DNA of 47,141 nt from an uncultured Granulosicoccus sp. GTDB taxonomy: Bacteria > Pseudomonadota > Gammaproteobacteria > Granulosicoccales > Granulosicoccaceae. The notes under the pieces were generated by a model. It did not search any database and was not told the origin of the DNA. It saw only the letters and a list, made by a program, of their open reading frames with translations. Positions 18,327-27,312 of the stretch are shown here, in pieces (position 1 is the stretch's first letter; the number at the start of each line of letters is the position of its first letter). Made by a program: the position numbers and the translations under genes. Where the stretch lies: contig CANLXI010000045.1 in assembly GCA_947495035.1 (NCBI GenBank), forward strand, positions 1 through 47,141, in the 5' to 3' direction.

Positions 18327-19589
18327 ATGCATGTTTGGCTTGTCAAACTGGAAGATCCTTTGCCTGCGGATGAGGGCTTCCGTGCCTACCGCATGCACAT
18401 GCTGGCCGAAGCTCTTGTCAAGAGAGGTCACAAAGTAACGCGCTGGTGCTCGGACTTCGATCACCAGAATCTGGAGAATCGTTTTGGGGGCGATGCAGCA
18501 ATCGATATAGCTGAAAATTATCATGTCAGGCTGCTTCACTCGCCGGTCGTTTACACCAAGCGAGTATCACTGGCGAGGCTGATAAACAATTGGATTCTCG
18601 CCAGTAAATTTCGTAGAGTGGCTGCCAAAACACAGGAGCGGCCTGACATCATTGTTTGTTCCATGCCGACGCCTGCTCTAGCTGCAGCTTCGGTGAAGGT
18701 TGCCAGGCAATTCAATGTGCCGGCAGTGGTAGACGCACGCGATCTGTGGCCCGACATCATTTCAGACGAGCTTTCACTTGGAAAAAGGCTGCTAGCGGCA
18801 CCTGTTCTGAGCATGATGAAGCGCGAGATCACCTATGCCGCTTCAAACGCGACAGGCTTGGTCGGAATAACATCTCATTATCGTGACCATCTGCTTAAGT
18901 ACGCTAGCAGAAGCAAAGGGCCTGAGGATAGCTATTTCTACATTGGTTATGAACAGCCGCCGTGTTCGGAAGGTGCTACAGGCACTGATACCATCAAGGC
19001 ATTTCTTTCGGAGAGCTTTCAATATATATTCTATTTTGCTGGCCGGATGAATTCGACCGTCGCCAATGCTATTGACCCTGTCATATCGGCTGCGAGGCAG
19101 CTGCAGTCGGTGGCACCGGATGTCGCATTCGTAATGTGTGGCGATGGTGACCAACTGGAAAGCCTGAAATCTAGAACGACAGATCTGTCGAACATTGTCT
19201 GGCCTGGAAAGTTGTCGCAACCGGCCCTTGCCCAATTGAAGAGCAGGGCTACTGCAGGCCTGTTACCTATTGAGCGTCGGCGTGACTATCAGATAAGTCT
19301 TTCAAATAAAATATTTGAGTACATGAACGCCGGTCTGCCGATTCTGAGTTTTCTCGATGGAGTACCTGCGGATGTCATCAGGGAGCACAACTGCGGAATG
19401 CTGTACGACGATGGAGATGAGCTTGTGCGTTGTGTCATGCGACTGAAGGATGATACCGTTCTCCGAGAGTCGATGTGCGAGGCTTCCAGATCTGTGTTTG
19501 CATCCACGTTTACGGCGAATGCTGTTTATGGCAGTTTCAGTGATTATCTGGAACGTCTCTCTAGCAATTATTTGCGTAAATACAATTGA
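18327..19589 (+). CDS. GT4-family glycosyltransferase (WbuB-like)
   Basis: A 420-residue GT-B enzyme. The N-terminal domain begins MHVWLVKLEDPLPADEGFR, has VDARDLWPD near residues 131-139 as in WbuB/WcaI-type transferases, and the C-terminal domain carries VMCGDGDQLESL and SLSNKIFEYMNAGLPILSF near 318-336. It starts three bases after the aminotransferase stop, so it is cotranscribed and probably transfers the amino sugar made by the two upstream enzymes. That acceptor or donor choice is inference from the operon. Nothing in the frame looks broken. Confidence 0.9.
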   Translation: MHVWLVKLEDPLPADEGFRAYRMHMLAEALVKRGHKVTRWCSDFDHQNLENRFGGDAAIDIAENYHVRLLHSPVVYTKRVSLARLINNWILASKFRRVAAKTQERPDIIVCSMPTPALAAASVKVARQFNVPAVVDARDLWPDIISDELSLGKRLLAAPVLSMMKREITYAASNATGLVGITSHYRDHLLKYASRSKGPEDSYFYIGYEQPPCSEGATGTDTIKAFLSESFQYIFYFAGRMNSTVANAIDPVISAARQLQSVAPDVAFVMCGDGDQLESLKSRTTDLSNIVWPGKLSQPALAQLKSRATAGLLPIERRRDYQISLSNKIFEYMNAGLPILSFLDGVPADVIREHNCGMLYDDGDELVRCVMRLKDDTVLRESMCEASRSVFASTFTANAVYGSFSDYLERLSSNYLRKYN

Positions 19590-20559
19590 TAGAAATCGAC
19601 CTTTAGCGCTTGCTTTGGGCGTTGATTACTTCGATGTCTGAAAGTGGAGGCGGTAAATGTGAGTGATGATCTTTAGTGTCCATCGCTAGGGCTTACAGGG
19701 TTTTCAAAGGTTGGCTGCCATAGGGACGAAATAATCAATCAGTACCGAATTTGATTGACCTTTACCGCTCTAGCTTGCTCTATGTCGTTCTAGTGTGAAA
19801 ATTCTGTTTTTCATCGGTATGAGCCACGGGTCGACTGCGCACATAATTTCCAGTTTGACGAAAGGGCTCGGTCAGTGCCTGTGTTTTCTTGTCTTGTGTC
19901 TGGGAGTTGGCCCGATGCTGAAGCGAAATTGCCGTGCATCTGCAGATAGCCTTGCATCTGGCGGATCGTCAAATGATATCGTCCCAAGAGAGGGCAGCCG
20001 GCTGATGCACTGACGGTTGGTTAGGTGCCTGAGAGCGCACGCCTGATGTCGTGAACGGTTATACTGAACATCCCCAAACCGGTTGAATCACGTCAGTTAT
20101 CTCTGTTTCAGTGGCAAGTTGTAGTCGAACTTCCTATTTGTTCAATAATTTTCGTCGTTTTCTGTCGAGCTCGGTTGTGCTCTGGTAGGCATCAGACAGG
20201 TCAAATGCTTAGGTACTTCTCTTGCCAAAATTCGAGTATGAACCCTGAGTCAACGCGTGATCAACATCGGTACGGTGGTACTGAGAAACACGCGCCGAAT
20301 CGAGCTTCGACTCAGCAGCGTATGCCTTAAGAAAATCGACTTTCTACCCGCCATTCAATGACCTCAGGCAACATGTTCATAGACCAGCGGAACGAGCTGA
20401 CTGCCTATTGAGGAAGGTAGGTCGTGGATGATTGATGGGTTGCAGAATGGTATAAACAAGGTACAAAATCACGACAACCAATCAGGTCGAAGGAACAACA
20501 CTGTATTGTCCAGTGTGGTGAAATATTCAGGTTGGCTCACCTTTCTCTGACGGTCGAAG
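19590..20559. other. Spacer with glycosyltransferase remnant and unidentified DNA
   Basis: About 970 bases without an intact gene. The fragment at 19795 is listed separately. The rest, to the end of the minus-strand glycosyltransferase gene at 20560, shows no readable family; ATGTCGTGAACGGTTA at 20046-20061 recurs inverted at 46947-46962. Confidence 0.4.
19795..20013 (+). pseudogene. Possible N-terminal remnant of a GT4 glycosyltransferase
   Basis: A GTG-started 72-residue frame opens with MKILFFIGMSHGS, then HIISSLTKGLGQ. This follows the usual opening of GT4 enzymes: MKILF, hydrophobic strand, glycine-rich loop, then E-R-V-(I/L)-x-x-L-x-x-x-L. After about residue 30 the similarity is lost. 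I read it as a truncated or frameshifted glycosyltransferase start. It is short, so chance resemblance is possible. Confidence 0.35.
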
Positions 20560-21726
20560 CTATTGATCGCGAAAATTTTCATAGACAGAAATCAGATTCT
20601 TCTCTTGCTCATCCCAGTTGAATTGAGAAAGATGGAGTTTTTTCATTCTCCCTTTGACGATGCCTAGTTTCTCGTTGTCCCAGTCAAGAATTATCTTTAT
20701 TCCTTGGGCGATGTCGACTGGGTTCTCGGGACTAACTGTAACACCAATCTCCCCATCCGGGCTGTTCTCGACTATTTCGCTCATCGCTGGAAAGTTGCTG
20801 GTTAATGGCGGCACTCCAGCAGCAATATAGTCGAACAATTTTGTTGGGGTAGAGTGGTAGTAACTCAAACATGTGTTTTCATAAAGACACAAGCCTATGT
20901 CAGCAGAAGTTGTATATCTTATCAATTCCTTGTACGGAAATGGTCCGATTGCAAATACACGATCGTCAAGTCCAAGTTCATTTTTCGTTTTATTGAATAC
21001 ACCATTATCTTGAACAGTGCCTATTACTACCAATATGACTTCTTTCGGAAGGTGTAAGAGCGATTCCAGTGTTTGAATCGTTCCTCTACCAGGCCCTATG
21101 TTTCCAACATAAAGCAAGATTCGTGAGTTTTCAGGGACTCCAAGTTTTTCCTTGAGGTTGATCTGGATGAGGTCTTTGTCCGTGACTCGTGGTGGACAAT
21201 TTCTGACGTAGGTTACTGGCGCATGTAGCCTGTGCACGTCATGCATTACCTCTGCTCTAAATGCGCCTTCTGAAACAATTATTTGAGACGCCTTCCCGAT
21301 TAATAACTTTTCATAGTAGCGGTTGAATAATTTAAGAGCCTTGCTTGATAAGTTTCGGTCGTATTCCAGTTCGTGTGAATCGTACACGATAGGTATCTTC
21401 TTTCTTAGAGATACCAGCCAGGCAACGAACATCGGACTGATGTCGTGGCAGTGAATAACATGTACGTCCTGTTGCATCAGGAATTGGTAGTTTCTGAATA
21501 TCAATTCTGCAAACTTCAATGGCAGGAATATTTTAGAACGATACTTTCGTGATTTCAGGTGAATCAGTGAAATATCGAATGAGAAATTTCGAGAAGGAAT
21601 TTCACGAGAGTCTTCGAGCCCAAGAATTGTAACTTCACAATCGTTCTTTTCAAGGCTTTCTGCTTCCTTCAATACTCGGCTGTCTCTATATACACTGTTG
21701 AAAACCAGCATAGTTACATTAATCAC
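20560..21726 (-). CDS. GT4-family glycosyltransferase
   Basis: A 388-residue GT-B enzyme. VTMLVFNSVYRDSRVLKEA opens the acceptor domain, with VHVIHCHDISP near residues 88-98 and VYDSHELE near 114-121. The nucleotide-sugar domain has LLYVGNIGPGRG (about 205-216) and STPTKLFDYIAAGVPPLTS (about 291-309), carrying the GT4 signature. The length is normal. It faces the preceding operon and has a visibly lower G+C content than the 23-43 kb genes, suggesting separate acquisition. Substrates unknown. Confidence 0.88.
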   Translation of the reverse strand: MINVTMLVFNSVYRDSRVLKEAESLEKNDCEVTILGLEDSREIPSRNFSFDISLIHLKSRKYRSKIFLPLKFAELIFRNYQFLMQQDVHVIHCHDISPMFVAWLVSLRKKIPIVYDSHELEYDRNLSSKALKLFNRYYEKLLIGKASQIIVSEGAFRAEVMHDVHRLHAPVTYVRNCPPRVTDKDLIQINLKEKLGVPENSRILLYVGNIGPGRGTIQTLESLLHLPKEVILVVIGTVQDNGVFNKTKNELGLDDRVFAIGPFPYKELIRYTTSADIGLCLYENTCLSYYHSTPTKLFDYIAAGVPPLTSNFPAMSEIVENSPDGEIGVTVSPENPVDIAQGIKIILDWDNEKLGIVKGRMKKLHLSQFNWDEQEKNLISVYENFRDQ

Positions 21727-22076
21727 GCATTCTCACCGTTGTGTCGTATTGCTACCTGCTCAATCCAGTAGTGTACAAGATTTATTTATGGAGATAAGCG
21801 TGTGGTGAGCCAAAAGTCGGGGGATGGACCGCCTGTTTTATATCTGGAAGAGAGTTCGCCACGTACGTGAAGGCAGGTTGCTTGATCAGTGATATGCACA
21901 GAGATGGTTGGTTTAGTCTCAAAATTGCAGCGCGCCGTGCATAGGTGCTACTTATCAGAGCGGTGCCAATCAACGTAGTTGCCCTTCATCTCGGGACACT
22001 GCTTGCACCTTTTTCTCGGTTGAATCCGCTTTTCGCAACGATTTCGTAGCGGTATCGGGTAGTTGAAATCGAATCG
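21727..22076. other. Spacer, probable promoter region and degenerate DNA
   Basis: About 350 bases upstream of the minus-strand glycosyltransferase. No intact gene is seen; the part near 21950-22076 may be more of the decayed ISL3 element, but I could not read family motifs in it. Confidence 0.35.
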
Positions 22077-22303
22077 ATGCATCGGTTTGTCTTGACAGTG
22101 CGAAAGCGTCTCGATGCAGTGATTGCCTACAGCGACTTGTGGCCGACGAACGCGATCAGCGAAGGTGTCAGCCGCACAGCCGGGACCCTGAAGAATCGCG
22201 CTAGTGGTTTCCGTCACTTGGGCGCCTTGCCGACATGAACTTCCACTCCATCGGTGACGTGGATATCCCTGCACAAGTCCCTCGTCACTTCCCAACCTGC
22301 TGA
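22077..22303 (+). pseudogene. ISL3-family transposase, C-terminal remnant
   Basis: A plus-strand frame at 22077-22240 reads LDAVIAYSDLWPTNAISEG, then LKNRASGFRH. After a frameshift near 22237 the frame continues with NFHSIGDVDIPAQ and stops at 22301-22303. This matches the ISL3-family C-terminal order: I-x-x-Y-F-x-x-x-x-T-N-A-x-S-E-G-x-N, K-x-x-A-x-G-F-R-N, then F-H-C-G-G-L-D-L-Y-P. The rest of the transposase is absent or unreadable. Confidence 0.72.
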
Positions 22304-23171
22304 CTACATCGATAAGTCCTTGTCCAGTAGCATCAACCGGCGCTCAAATTGCTGCAAAATCAGGATATAGCCATGCAAATGCTCGCGTCTGTTAGTGCCA
22401 AATTCAGGGATTACTTGAAGTCTTTGTGCAACAACAACTTTGGCGAATCCATACGATCGAGTTCCGGTCTTTTCCTGGGCTGTCCAATGATTGGGGTCCA
22501 CCTCTGCATGTGCTTGCTGCTTCGAGATTGTATATCGCGCCTGCAAGCACTCATGACAGCATGCAAAGCTACGATTGCTCGTGGTAGCTATTCGATAATT
22601 TTACCGCCTATGCGTCTGCAAGGCCGCTTGGATTTTATGGCTAGTCTGGCTCGATAGCTTTTGTTCAGACACTAATCATGTGCTTTTACAATCCAACTGA
22701 TGTCACCCTGTAGTCATCCATACCTCGATGCCTGAGTTTGTCTCATCCATGAATGAAACCGCCATCGGTAAAATTGTTTGCTTTTGCAGGGGCAAATTAC
22801 CACTCTGACGCGTGGAGGGTGCTACTGCAAGGTTCAAATGCAGCGCAAGTCAAGCTGGGGGACGTTTTGGTAACGTCTTCCACGATTGGAAGTATGCAAG
22901 CTTCGAGTATTGCGAAGAGGGAGAACTGCGTCTGAATTCTTGCTCTGGCAACAACTTCTGTAGCTTTTGTCAAGATGGCAGATCCGTACTTGTCGCTTGT
23001 GCTGAACAAACTTCATGGAAGTGTGCGTTCGCAGGCAGGCTTTTGAAGTCATTATTCTATACAATTTGCGTCCTCAAAAAGGAATACTCCACTGTTGGAT
23101 GACAGTGGCGCTGCAAACAACGAATGCTGGCTTCACACTCGGCAACGTTGTAACAAAGGATCATATATTTA
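22304..23171. other. Spacer upstream of the GtrA operon, no gene recognised
   Basis: About 870 bases. Several open frames of 60-100 codons exist on both strands but none has a recognisable motif or good start signal. The promoter for the operon starting at 23172 should lie at its right end. Confidence 0.4.
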
Positions 23172-23585
23172 GTGAATACCGGGCAAGAAACTGTCGATTG
23201 GAAACAATCGGTACTGAACAACAAGCTGCTGATGTATTTTCTCATCGGTGGCGTCGCATCAGCAATCGACGTCGGTCTGTTCATCCTGCTATACGAATGG
23301 CTCGGTACTTCCGCGTTGGTCGCGCACTCCATATCGATACCGGTATCGGCGCTGTACAGCTTCACGTGCAACGCAGTCTTCAATTTCCGCACTACCGACC
23401 GAATCCTGAGCCGCCTGCTGTCGTTCTCGACAATCGTTGCACTGGGCTATGGTCTGGGCGCACTAATCATCTGGCTAGTGGTCACCTACACCGGATTCGG
23501 TGGAACGGTCGGTAAACTGCTATCGCTGCCAGCCGTATTCTTCTTCCAATTTTTCCTGAATTCCAGAATTTCCTTCAAAGAGTGA
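23172..23585 (+). CDS. GtrA-family membrane protein (putative polyprenyl-phosphate-sugar flippase)
   Basis: A 137-residue protein with four membrane helices. It has the GtrA signature FLIGGVASAIDVGLF near residues 23-37, a Y-S-F-x-x-N-x-x-F-x-F block (YSFTCNAVFNFR) after helix 2, and NSRISFKE at the end. GtrA proteins act with GT2 enzymes that load a sugar on undecaprenyl phosphate and are thought to move it across the inner membrane. The start is GTG. Its stop overlaps the alternative GTG start of the next gene, indicating tight coupling. It opens a run of five same-strand genes to 29073. Confidence 0.87.
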   Translation: MNTGQETVDWKQSVLNNKLLMYFLIGGVASAIDVGLFILLYEWLGTSALVAHSISIPVSALYSFTCNAVFNFRTTDRILSRLLSFSTIVALGYGLGALIIWLVVTYTGFGGTVGKLLSLPAVFFFQFFLNSRISFKE

Positions 23586-23587
23586 AC

Positions 23588-24937
23588 ATGCAAAAGTCAA
23601 TGACCGGCACTCGCGTTGCCATCGTGGGCGGTGGTTTTACGGGTTTGACCGCGGCCTGGAAGCTTTCGCAGAAAGGGGCAACCGTCACGGTGTTGGAGGC
23701 GGGTGATACCGTTGGTGGTTTGGCGGGAGGCTGCGAATTGCTCGGCCAACCGGTGGAGAAGGCGTACCACTTCCTGTACAAGACAGACGAGTACATGCTC
23801 AAGGCGCTGGATGAGCTGGGATTGCGCGATCAGCTGACGTACCACAAGTCGTCAGTATCCACCTATTACGATGGTGTGCTGTATCCAATGGAAAGCCCAC
23901 TGGATCTCATTCGATTCAAGCCTCTGAGTTTCATCAACCGTATTCGTGCGGGCGTCTCGGTCTTGTATCTGCAGAAGGTGCGCAACTGGGATGGGCTGAC
24001 AAAGATCAGTGCGATGGACTGGCTCAGGAAATTCGCCGGCCAACAGGTGGTGGATGTCATCTGGGAGCCACTGATGCGTGGCAAATTCGATCGCTACTAC
24101 GACAAGGTCACAATGTGCTGGCTCTGGGGCCGTATCAAGCAGCGAGTGGAAAGCCGCGACAAGCAACTCGGTGGTGAAGCGCTGGGCTATATCGAGGGCG
24201 GTTTCATCACACTGAGCAACGAGCTGGAAAAGCGCATCAACAGCGCAGGTGGAAGCATCGAAACCTCGTCGCCCGTGTCTAAGCTGAGCAGAAACGAAGC
24301 AGATGGCACGGTGTCCATTACCGTCGGTGAACAGACCCGCGAGTTCGACCAGGTATTGATGACCGTTCCGTGCAATGTCGCAGACCGGTTGCTCGGTGAT
24401 TTCAAGGCAGACGCGCCGGAATACTTCGAAAGGCTCAATTCCATCGACTATCTGGATGCGGCTGTGTTGCTGTTCGCGACAGACAAGCCCATCAGTGACT
24501 ACTACTGGCACAACATCAATACACCCAACTCGCCATTCGTCGTCTTTCTGAGCCTGACCAGTCTGATTGGCACGGAAAAGTTCGACGGAAAACACGTCTA
24601 CTACATCGGAGACTACATCCCTGGCGAACACCCTTACATGAATCAATCCGAGGATGAACTGCGGGAGCACTGGTTCAAGGCGTTGGGGGAGATGTTCCCG
24701 GCTTTCGAGCGGGATTCAGTCATTGAAAGCCACGTCTTCCGGTTCAAGAACGCACAACATATCGTCGATGTGGGATTCGAGAACAAGATTGTCGACTATC
24801 AAACGCCATGCCCCGGCGTTTTTCTATGTAATTTTTCGCAGATTTTTCCCATGGACAGAGGCACCAACTATGCGGTTCGAGACGGCGTGAGGATGGCTGA
24901 TCTGCTGGAAGAATCACTGGCCTACAAGGAGAGCTGA
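23588..24937 (+). CDS. FAD-dependent oxidoreductase, UDP-galactopyranose mutase/amine-oxidase-like
   Basis: A protein of about 449 residues. The FAD-binding motif VAIVGGGFTGLTAAWKL lies near the N-terminus, followed by VTVLEAGDTVGGLAGG, the form shared by COG1232-type flavoproteins and UDP-galactopyranose mutases. The substrate half carries WEPLMRGKFDRY, and the C-terminus has CPGVFLCNFSQIFPMDRGTN, the second FAD contact. It is longer than classical Glf (about 370-390). AAAGAG stands before the ATG at 23588; a GTG at 23582 would overlap the GtrA stop. Sandwiched between GtrA and a GT2-GtrA gene, it probably modifies the sugar or lipid used by that system. The reaction is not deducible from sequence. 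Confidence 0.85.
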   Translation: MQKSMTGTRVAIVGGGFTGLTAAWKLSQKGATVTVLEAGDTVGGLAGGCELLGQPVEKAYHFLYKTDEYMLKALDELGLRDQLTYHKSSVSTYYDGVLYPMESPLDLIRFKPLSFINRIRAGVSVLYLQKVRNWDGLTKISAMDWLRKFAGQQVVDVIWEPLMRGKFDRYYDKVTMCWLWGRIKQRVESRDKQLGGEALGYIEGGFITLSNELEKRINSAGGSIETSSPVSKLSRNEADGTVSITVGEQTREFDQVLMTVPCNVADRLLGDFKADAPEYFERLNSIDYLDAAVLLFATDKPISDYYWHNINTPNSPFVVFLSLTSLIGTEKFDGKHVYYIGDYIPGEHPYMNQSEDELREHWFKALGEMFPAFERDSVIESHVFRFKNAQHIVDVGFENKIVDYQTPCPGVFLCNFSQIFPMDRGTNYAVRDGVRMADLLEESLAYKES

Positions 24938-24941
24938 GAGC

Positions 24942-26108
24942 GTGACTCAACCGGCCGCTCAATCCTGCGACCTCAGCGTCATCATTCCGACCTACAACGA
25001 GTCGGAGAACATTCAGTTGCTGCTGGGCCGATTGGCAGATGTTCTGAACGGAATAGACTACGAGATCATCGTGGTCGATGACGACAGTCCAGATCTGACC
25101 TGGAAGGTAGTCGAGCAACTCGGTCTGAAAGACAAGCGTGTACAGGTGATTCGCAGGCTGGATCGCAAAGGGCTGTCCAGCGCCGTGACCACGGGCATGC
25201 TCGAGTCTCGGGGTAATTGCCTGGCTGTGATGGATGCGGATCTGCAGCACGACGAAACGATCCTGCCTACCATGTTCAAGCGAATTGCAGGTGAAGACTA
25301 CGATATCTGTGTTGGTAGTCGAGAAGCCGAAGGCGGAGGCTACGGCGACTGGTCTGCCAATCGCAAATTGGTCAGCAGTGGGGCCCGCTGGTTGGCGAAT
25401 GTGATGATGGGTGAGCTGGTACTCGATCCAATGAGTGGCTACTTTGCCGTGTCGCGTCACTACTTTCAGCAGACCATCGACAAGGTGAACCCGCAGGGTT
25501 TCAAGATCCTGCTTGAATTTCTGGCGCGTGGAGAATCGCCTCGTGTCTGCGAAGTCGGCTATGAATTTCGCAACCGTATCCACGGTGAAACCAAGCTCAA
25601 TGCGTCGGTTGCGCTGGAATACTTGTTGGCGTTGGTGGATCTGCGCTTCGGTTGGCTGGTACCGAACCAGTTCGTGAAGTTCGGACTTGTGGGGATCAGT
25701 GGATCGCTGGTCAATTTCTTCGGCTTTGCGCTGGCACAGGGTCTGGGCATGTCCATCCCGTTGGCGGTCGTCCTGGGTGTGGAACTGGCCATCGTGTGGA
25801 CGTACTTTGCCAACAACTTCTTTACCTTCACGCCCATGACTTTTCGTGGTCGAAACTTCTTCATGGGTCTGCTGTTGTACCAACTGGTGTGTTGCTACGG
25901 TCTTGTGGTGCAACTGTCGGTCGTGCAGATGCTGCTGACCAATTTCCCTTTCATGCGAGAAGGCCTCGCAACTCTGTATCTGGTGTACATGGTTGGTGTC
26001 GCCTTCGCTGCGGTAGGCAACTACTTCCTGCACTCGTACTACACCTGGAATCGCCTCGGATTTTCCCTGTCAAAACCCAGCAAATCGGCACCAGTCGCTA
26101 TCGTGTGA
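24942..26108 (+). CDS. GT2 glycosyltransferase fused to a GtrA domain (Dpm1-like polyprenyl-phosphate glycosyltransferase)
   Basis: A 388-residue two-domain protein starting at GTG with AAGGAG upstream. Residues about 10-235 form a Dpm1-type GT2 domain: SVIIPTYNESENI, VVDDDSPD, then MDADLQHDE as the DxD metal site, and DPMSGYFAVSR. Residues about 243-380 form a GtrA domain with four helices: FVKFGLVGISGSLVNFFGF and YFANNFFTF. One polypeptide could thus both charge undecaprenyl phosphate with a sugar and help to flip it. The fusion architecture is known in bacteria and archaea. The gap to the flavoprotein gene is four bases, and GT2 number two begins seven bases after its stop. Confidence 0.9.
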   Translation: MTQPAAQSCDLSVIIPTYNESENIQLLLGRLADVLNGIDYEIIVVDDDSPDLTWKVVEQLGLKDKRVQVIRRLDRKGLSSAVTTGMLESRGNCLAVMDADLQHDETILPTMFKRIAGEDYDICVGSREAEGGGYGDWSANRKLVSSGARWLANVMMGELVLDPMSGYFAVSRHYFQQTIDKVNPQGFKILLEFLARGESPRVCEVGYEFRNRIHGETKLNASVALEYLLALVDLRFGWLVPNQFVKFGLVGISGSLVNFFGFALAQGLGMSIPLAVVLGVELAIVWTYFANNFFTFTPMTFRGRNFFMGLLLYQLVCCYGLVVQLSVVQMLLTNFPFMREGLATLYLVYMVGVAFAAVGNYFLHSYYTWNRLGFSLSKPSKSAPVAIV

Positions 26109-26115
26109 GGCCTTC

Positions 26116-27285
26116 ATGACAACTCAATCCCAACTGACCGTGGTAGTGCCCGCATACAATGAGTCGGCGAATATCAAGCCGCTGATGAAGGCGTTGGTAC
26201 CGGTTCTGGAAGGCCTGGGGTTGAGCTGGAATATCATTTTCGTCGACGACGGTTCAAAGGACGACACCGTCGGACAAATTGAGGACTTGCACGCAGCGGA
26301 AGCGCGTGTCGGGCTGTTGAGCTTCAGTCGCAATTTCGGCAAGGAGATTGCCATAGCCGCCGGTCTGCAGCGAGCTACCGGTGACGCAGTCGTGATCATG
26401 GACGCAGACCTGCAACATCCTCCTGAATTGATTCAACAGTTTGTCGGTCTCTGGAAGGACGGTTACCAGATGGTCTATGGGCAGCGAGTGGATCGGGATG
26501 CCGATAGTCTTCTGAGGCGTTCTTCCTCTCGCGCCTTCTACAAGGTTTTCGAACGCCTGTCAGGCACTCATCTGCCGGAAGGGGCAGGGGACTATCGTCT
26601 GTTGGATAGAAAGGCTGTCGATGCACTGAACAGCATGCCGGAGCGCGCTCGCTTTACCAAAGGCCTGTATTCGTGGATCGGTTTTCGTGCCATTGGGGTT
26701 CCGTTTCATATTCCGCCAAGGGAAGCCGGGGAGTCCCGGTTCAACGCAGCCACCTTGTTGAGGTTTGCCACCGACGGTCTGGTCTCCTTCTCGACGCTCC
26801 CTCTGAGGGTATGGTCATACCTGGGCCTGGTCATATCCGTGATCAGTTTCATCTACGCCGCCATTCTGGTGTTCGAGACTCTGGTGTTCGGTATTGATGT
26901 GCCCGGCTATCCCACCATTGTAGTGTCCATCATGCTGTTCAGTGGTGTGCAGTTGATGTCTCTGGGGATGATCGGTGAGTACATCGGAAGGATTTACGAA
27001 GAAGGGAAGGCAAGGCCCTTGTATATCGTTGCCGATGAGGTTGGTGTGCCACCGGCAAACGAATCGAGTGCTGACAGAGAAAAATCCGCATTGAGTGTCG
27101 CGGAAAGCACGGCTCTTGAAACAGGCCTTGAGCCTGGCATCGAGTCTGGTCAGAGTTCGTCCGGCAGGGCAGCGAAGAGCTCTGAGAACAGGTCGAAAGG
27201 TCGGGAAACGGGTAGCTCCATCAGCAATTCGGAGCGGGCGTCAGGATCAGGCAAGAGTCGGAAGGAACAGGAAGAAGTGACATGA
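26116..27285 (+). CDS. GT2 polyprenyl-phosphate glycosyltransferase (GtrB/ArnC-like) with Ser/Glu-rich tail
   Basis: A 389-residue protein. The catalytic domain (1-215) has TVVVPAYNESANI, IFVDDGSKDDT and VIMDADLQHPPEL. Two membrane helices follow at about 228-300, then the GEYIGRIYEEGKARPLY motif typical of GtrB/CsbB/ArnC enzymes. Residues about 325-389 are an extra hydrophilic tail rich in Ser, Glu, Lys and Arg, not usual in the family. GTGAGG precedes the ATG by six bases. It transfers a sugar from a nucleotide donor to undecaprenyl phosphate at the cytoplasmic face. It is clearly related to the GT2 at 30767, with which it shares motif order. Confidence 0.9.
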   Translation: MTTQSQLTVVVPAYNESANIKPLMKALVPVLEGLGLSWNIIFVDDGSKDDTVGQIEDLHAAEARVGLLSFSRNFGKEIAIAAGLQRATGDAVVIMDADLQHPPELIQQFVGLWKDGYQMVYGQRVDRDADSLLRRSSSRAFYKVFERLSGTHLPEGAGDYRLLDRKAVDALNSMPERARFTKGLYSWIGFRAIGVPFHIPPREAGESRFNAATLLRFATDGLVSFSTLPLRVWSYLGLVISVISFIYAAILVFETLVFGIDVPGYPTIVVSIMLFSGVQLMSLGMIGEYIGRIYEEGKARPLYIVADEVGVPPANESSADREKSALSVAESTALETGLEPGIESGQSSSGRAAKSSENRSKGRETGSSISNSERASGSGKSRKEQEEVT

Positions 27286-27312
27286 GTGGAAAAATGGATA
27301 TGACTTGCGTAA

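Noticed and set aside
19649..19661. GGCGGTAAATGTG after the GT4 gene, partly resembling ops
   Set aside because: It lacks the AGC part of the core and no operon follows on that strand.
21948..22295. A 115-codon minus-strand frame with several Cys
   Set aside because: It overlaps the readable ISL3 remnant on the plus strand and shows no complete zinc-ribbon spacing.
24744..26033. A 429-codon minus-strand open frame opposite the flavoprotein and GT2-GtrA genes
   Set aside because: The product is His/Gln-rich with no family signature, and the plus strand encodes unmistakable FAD and GT2 motifs in the same stretch. It is an antisense shadow.
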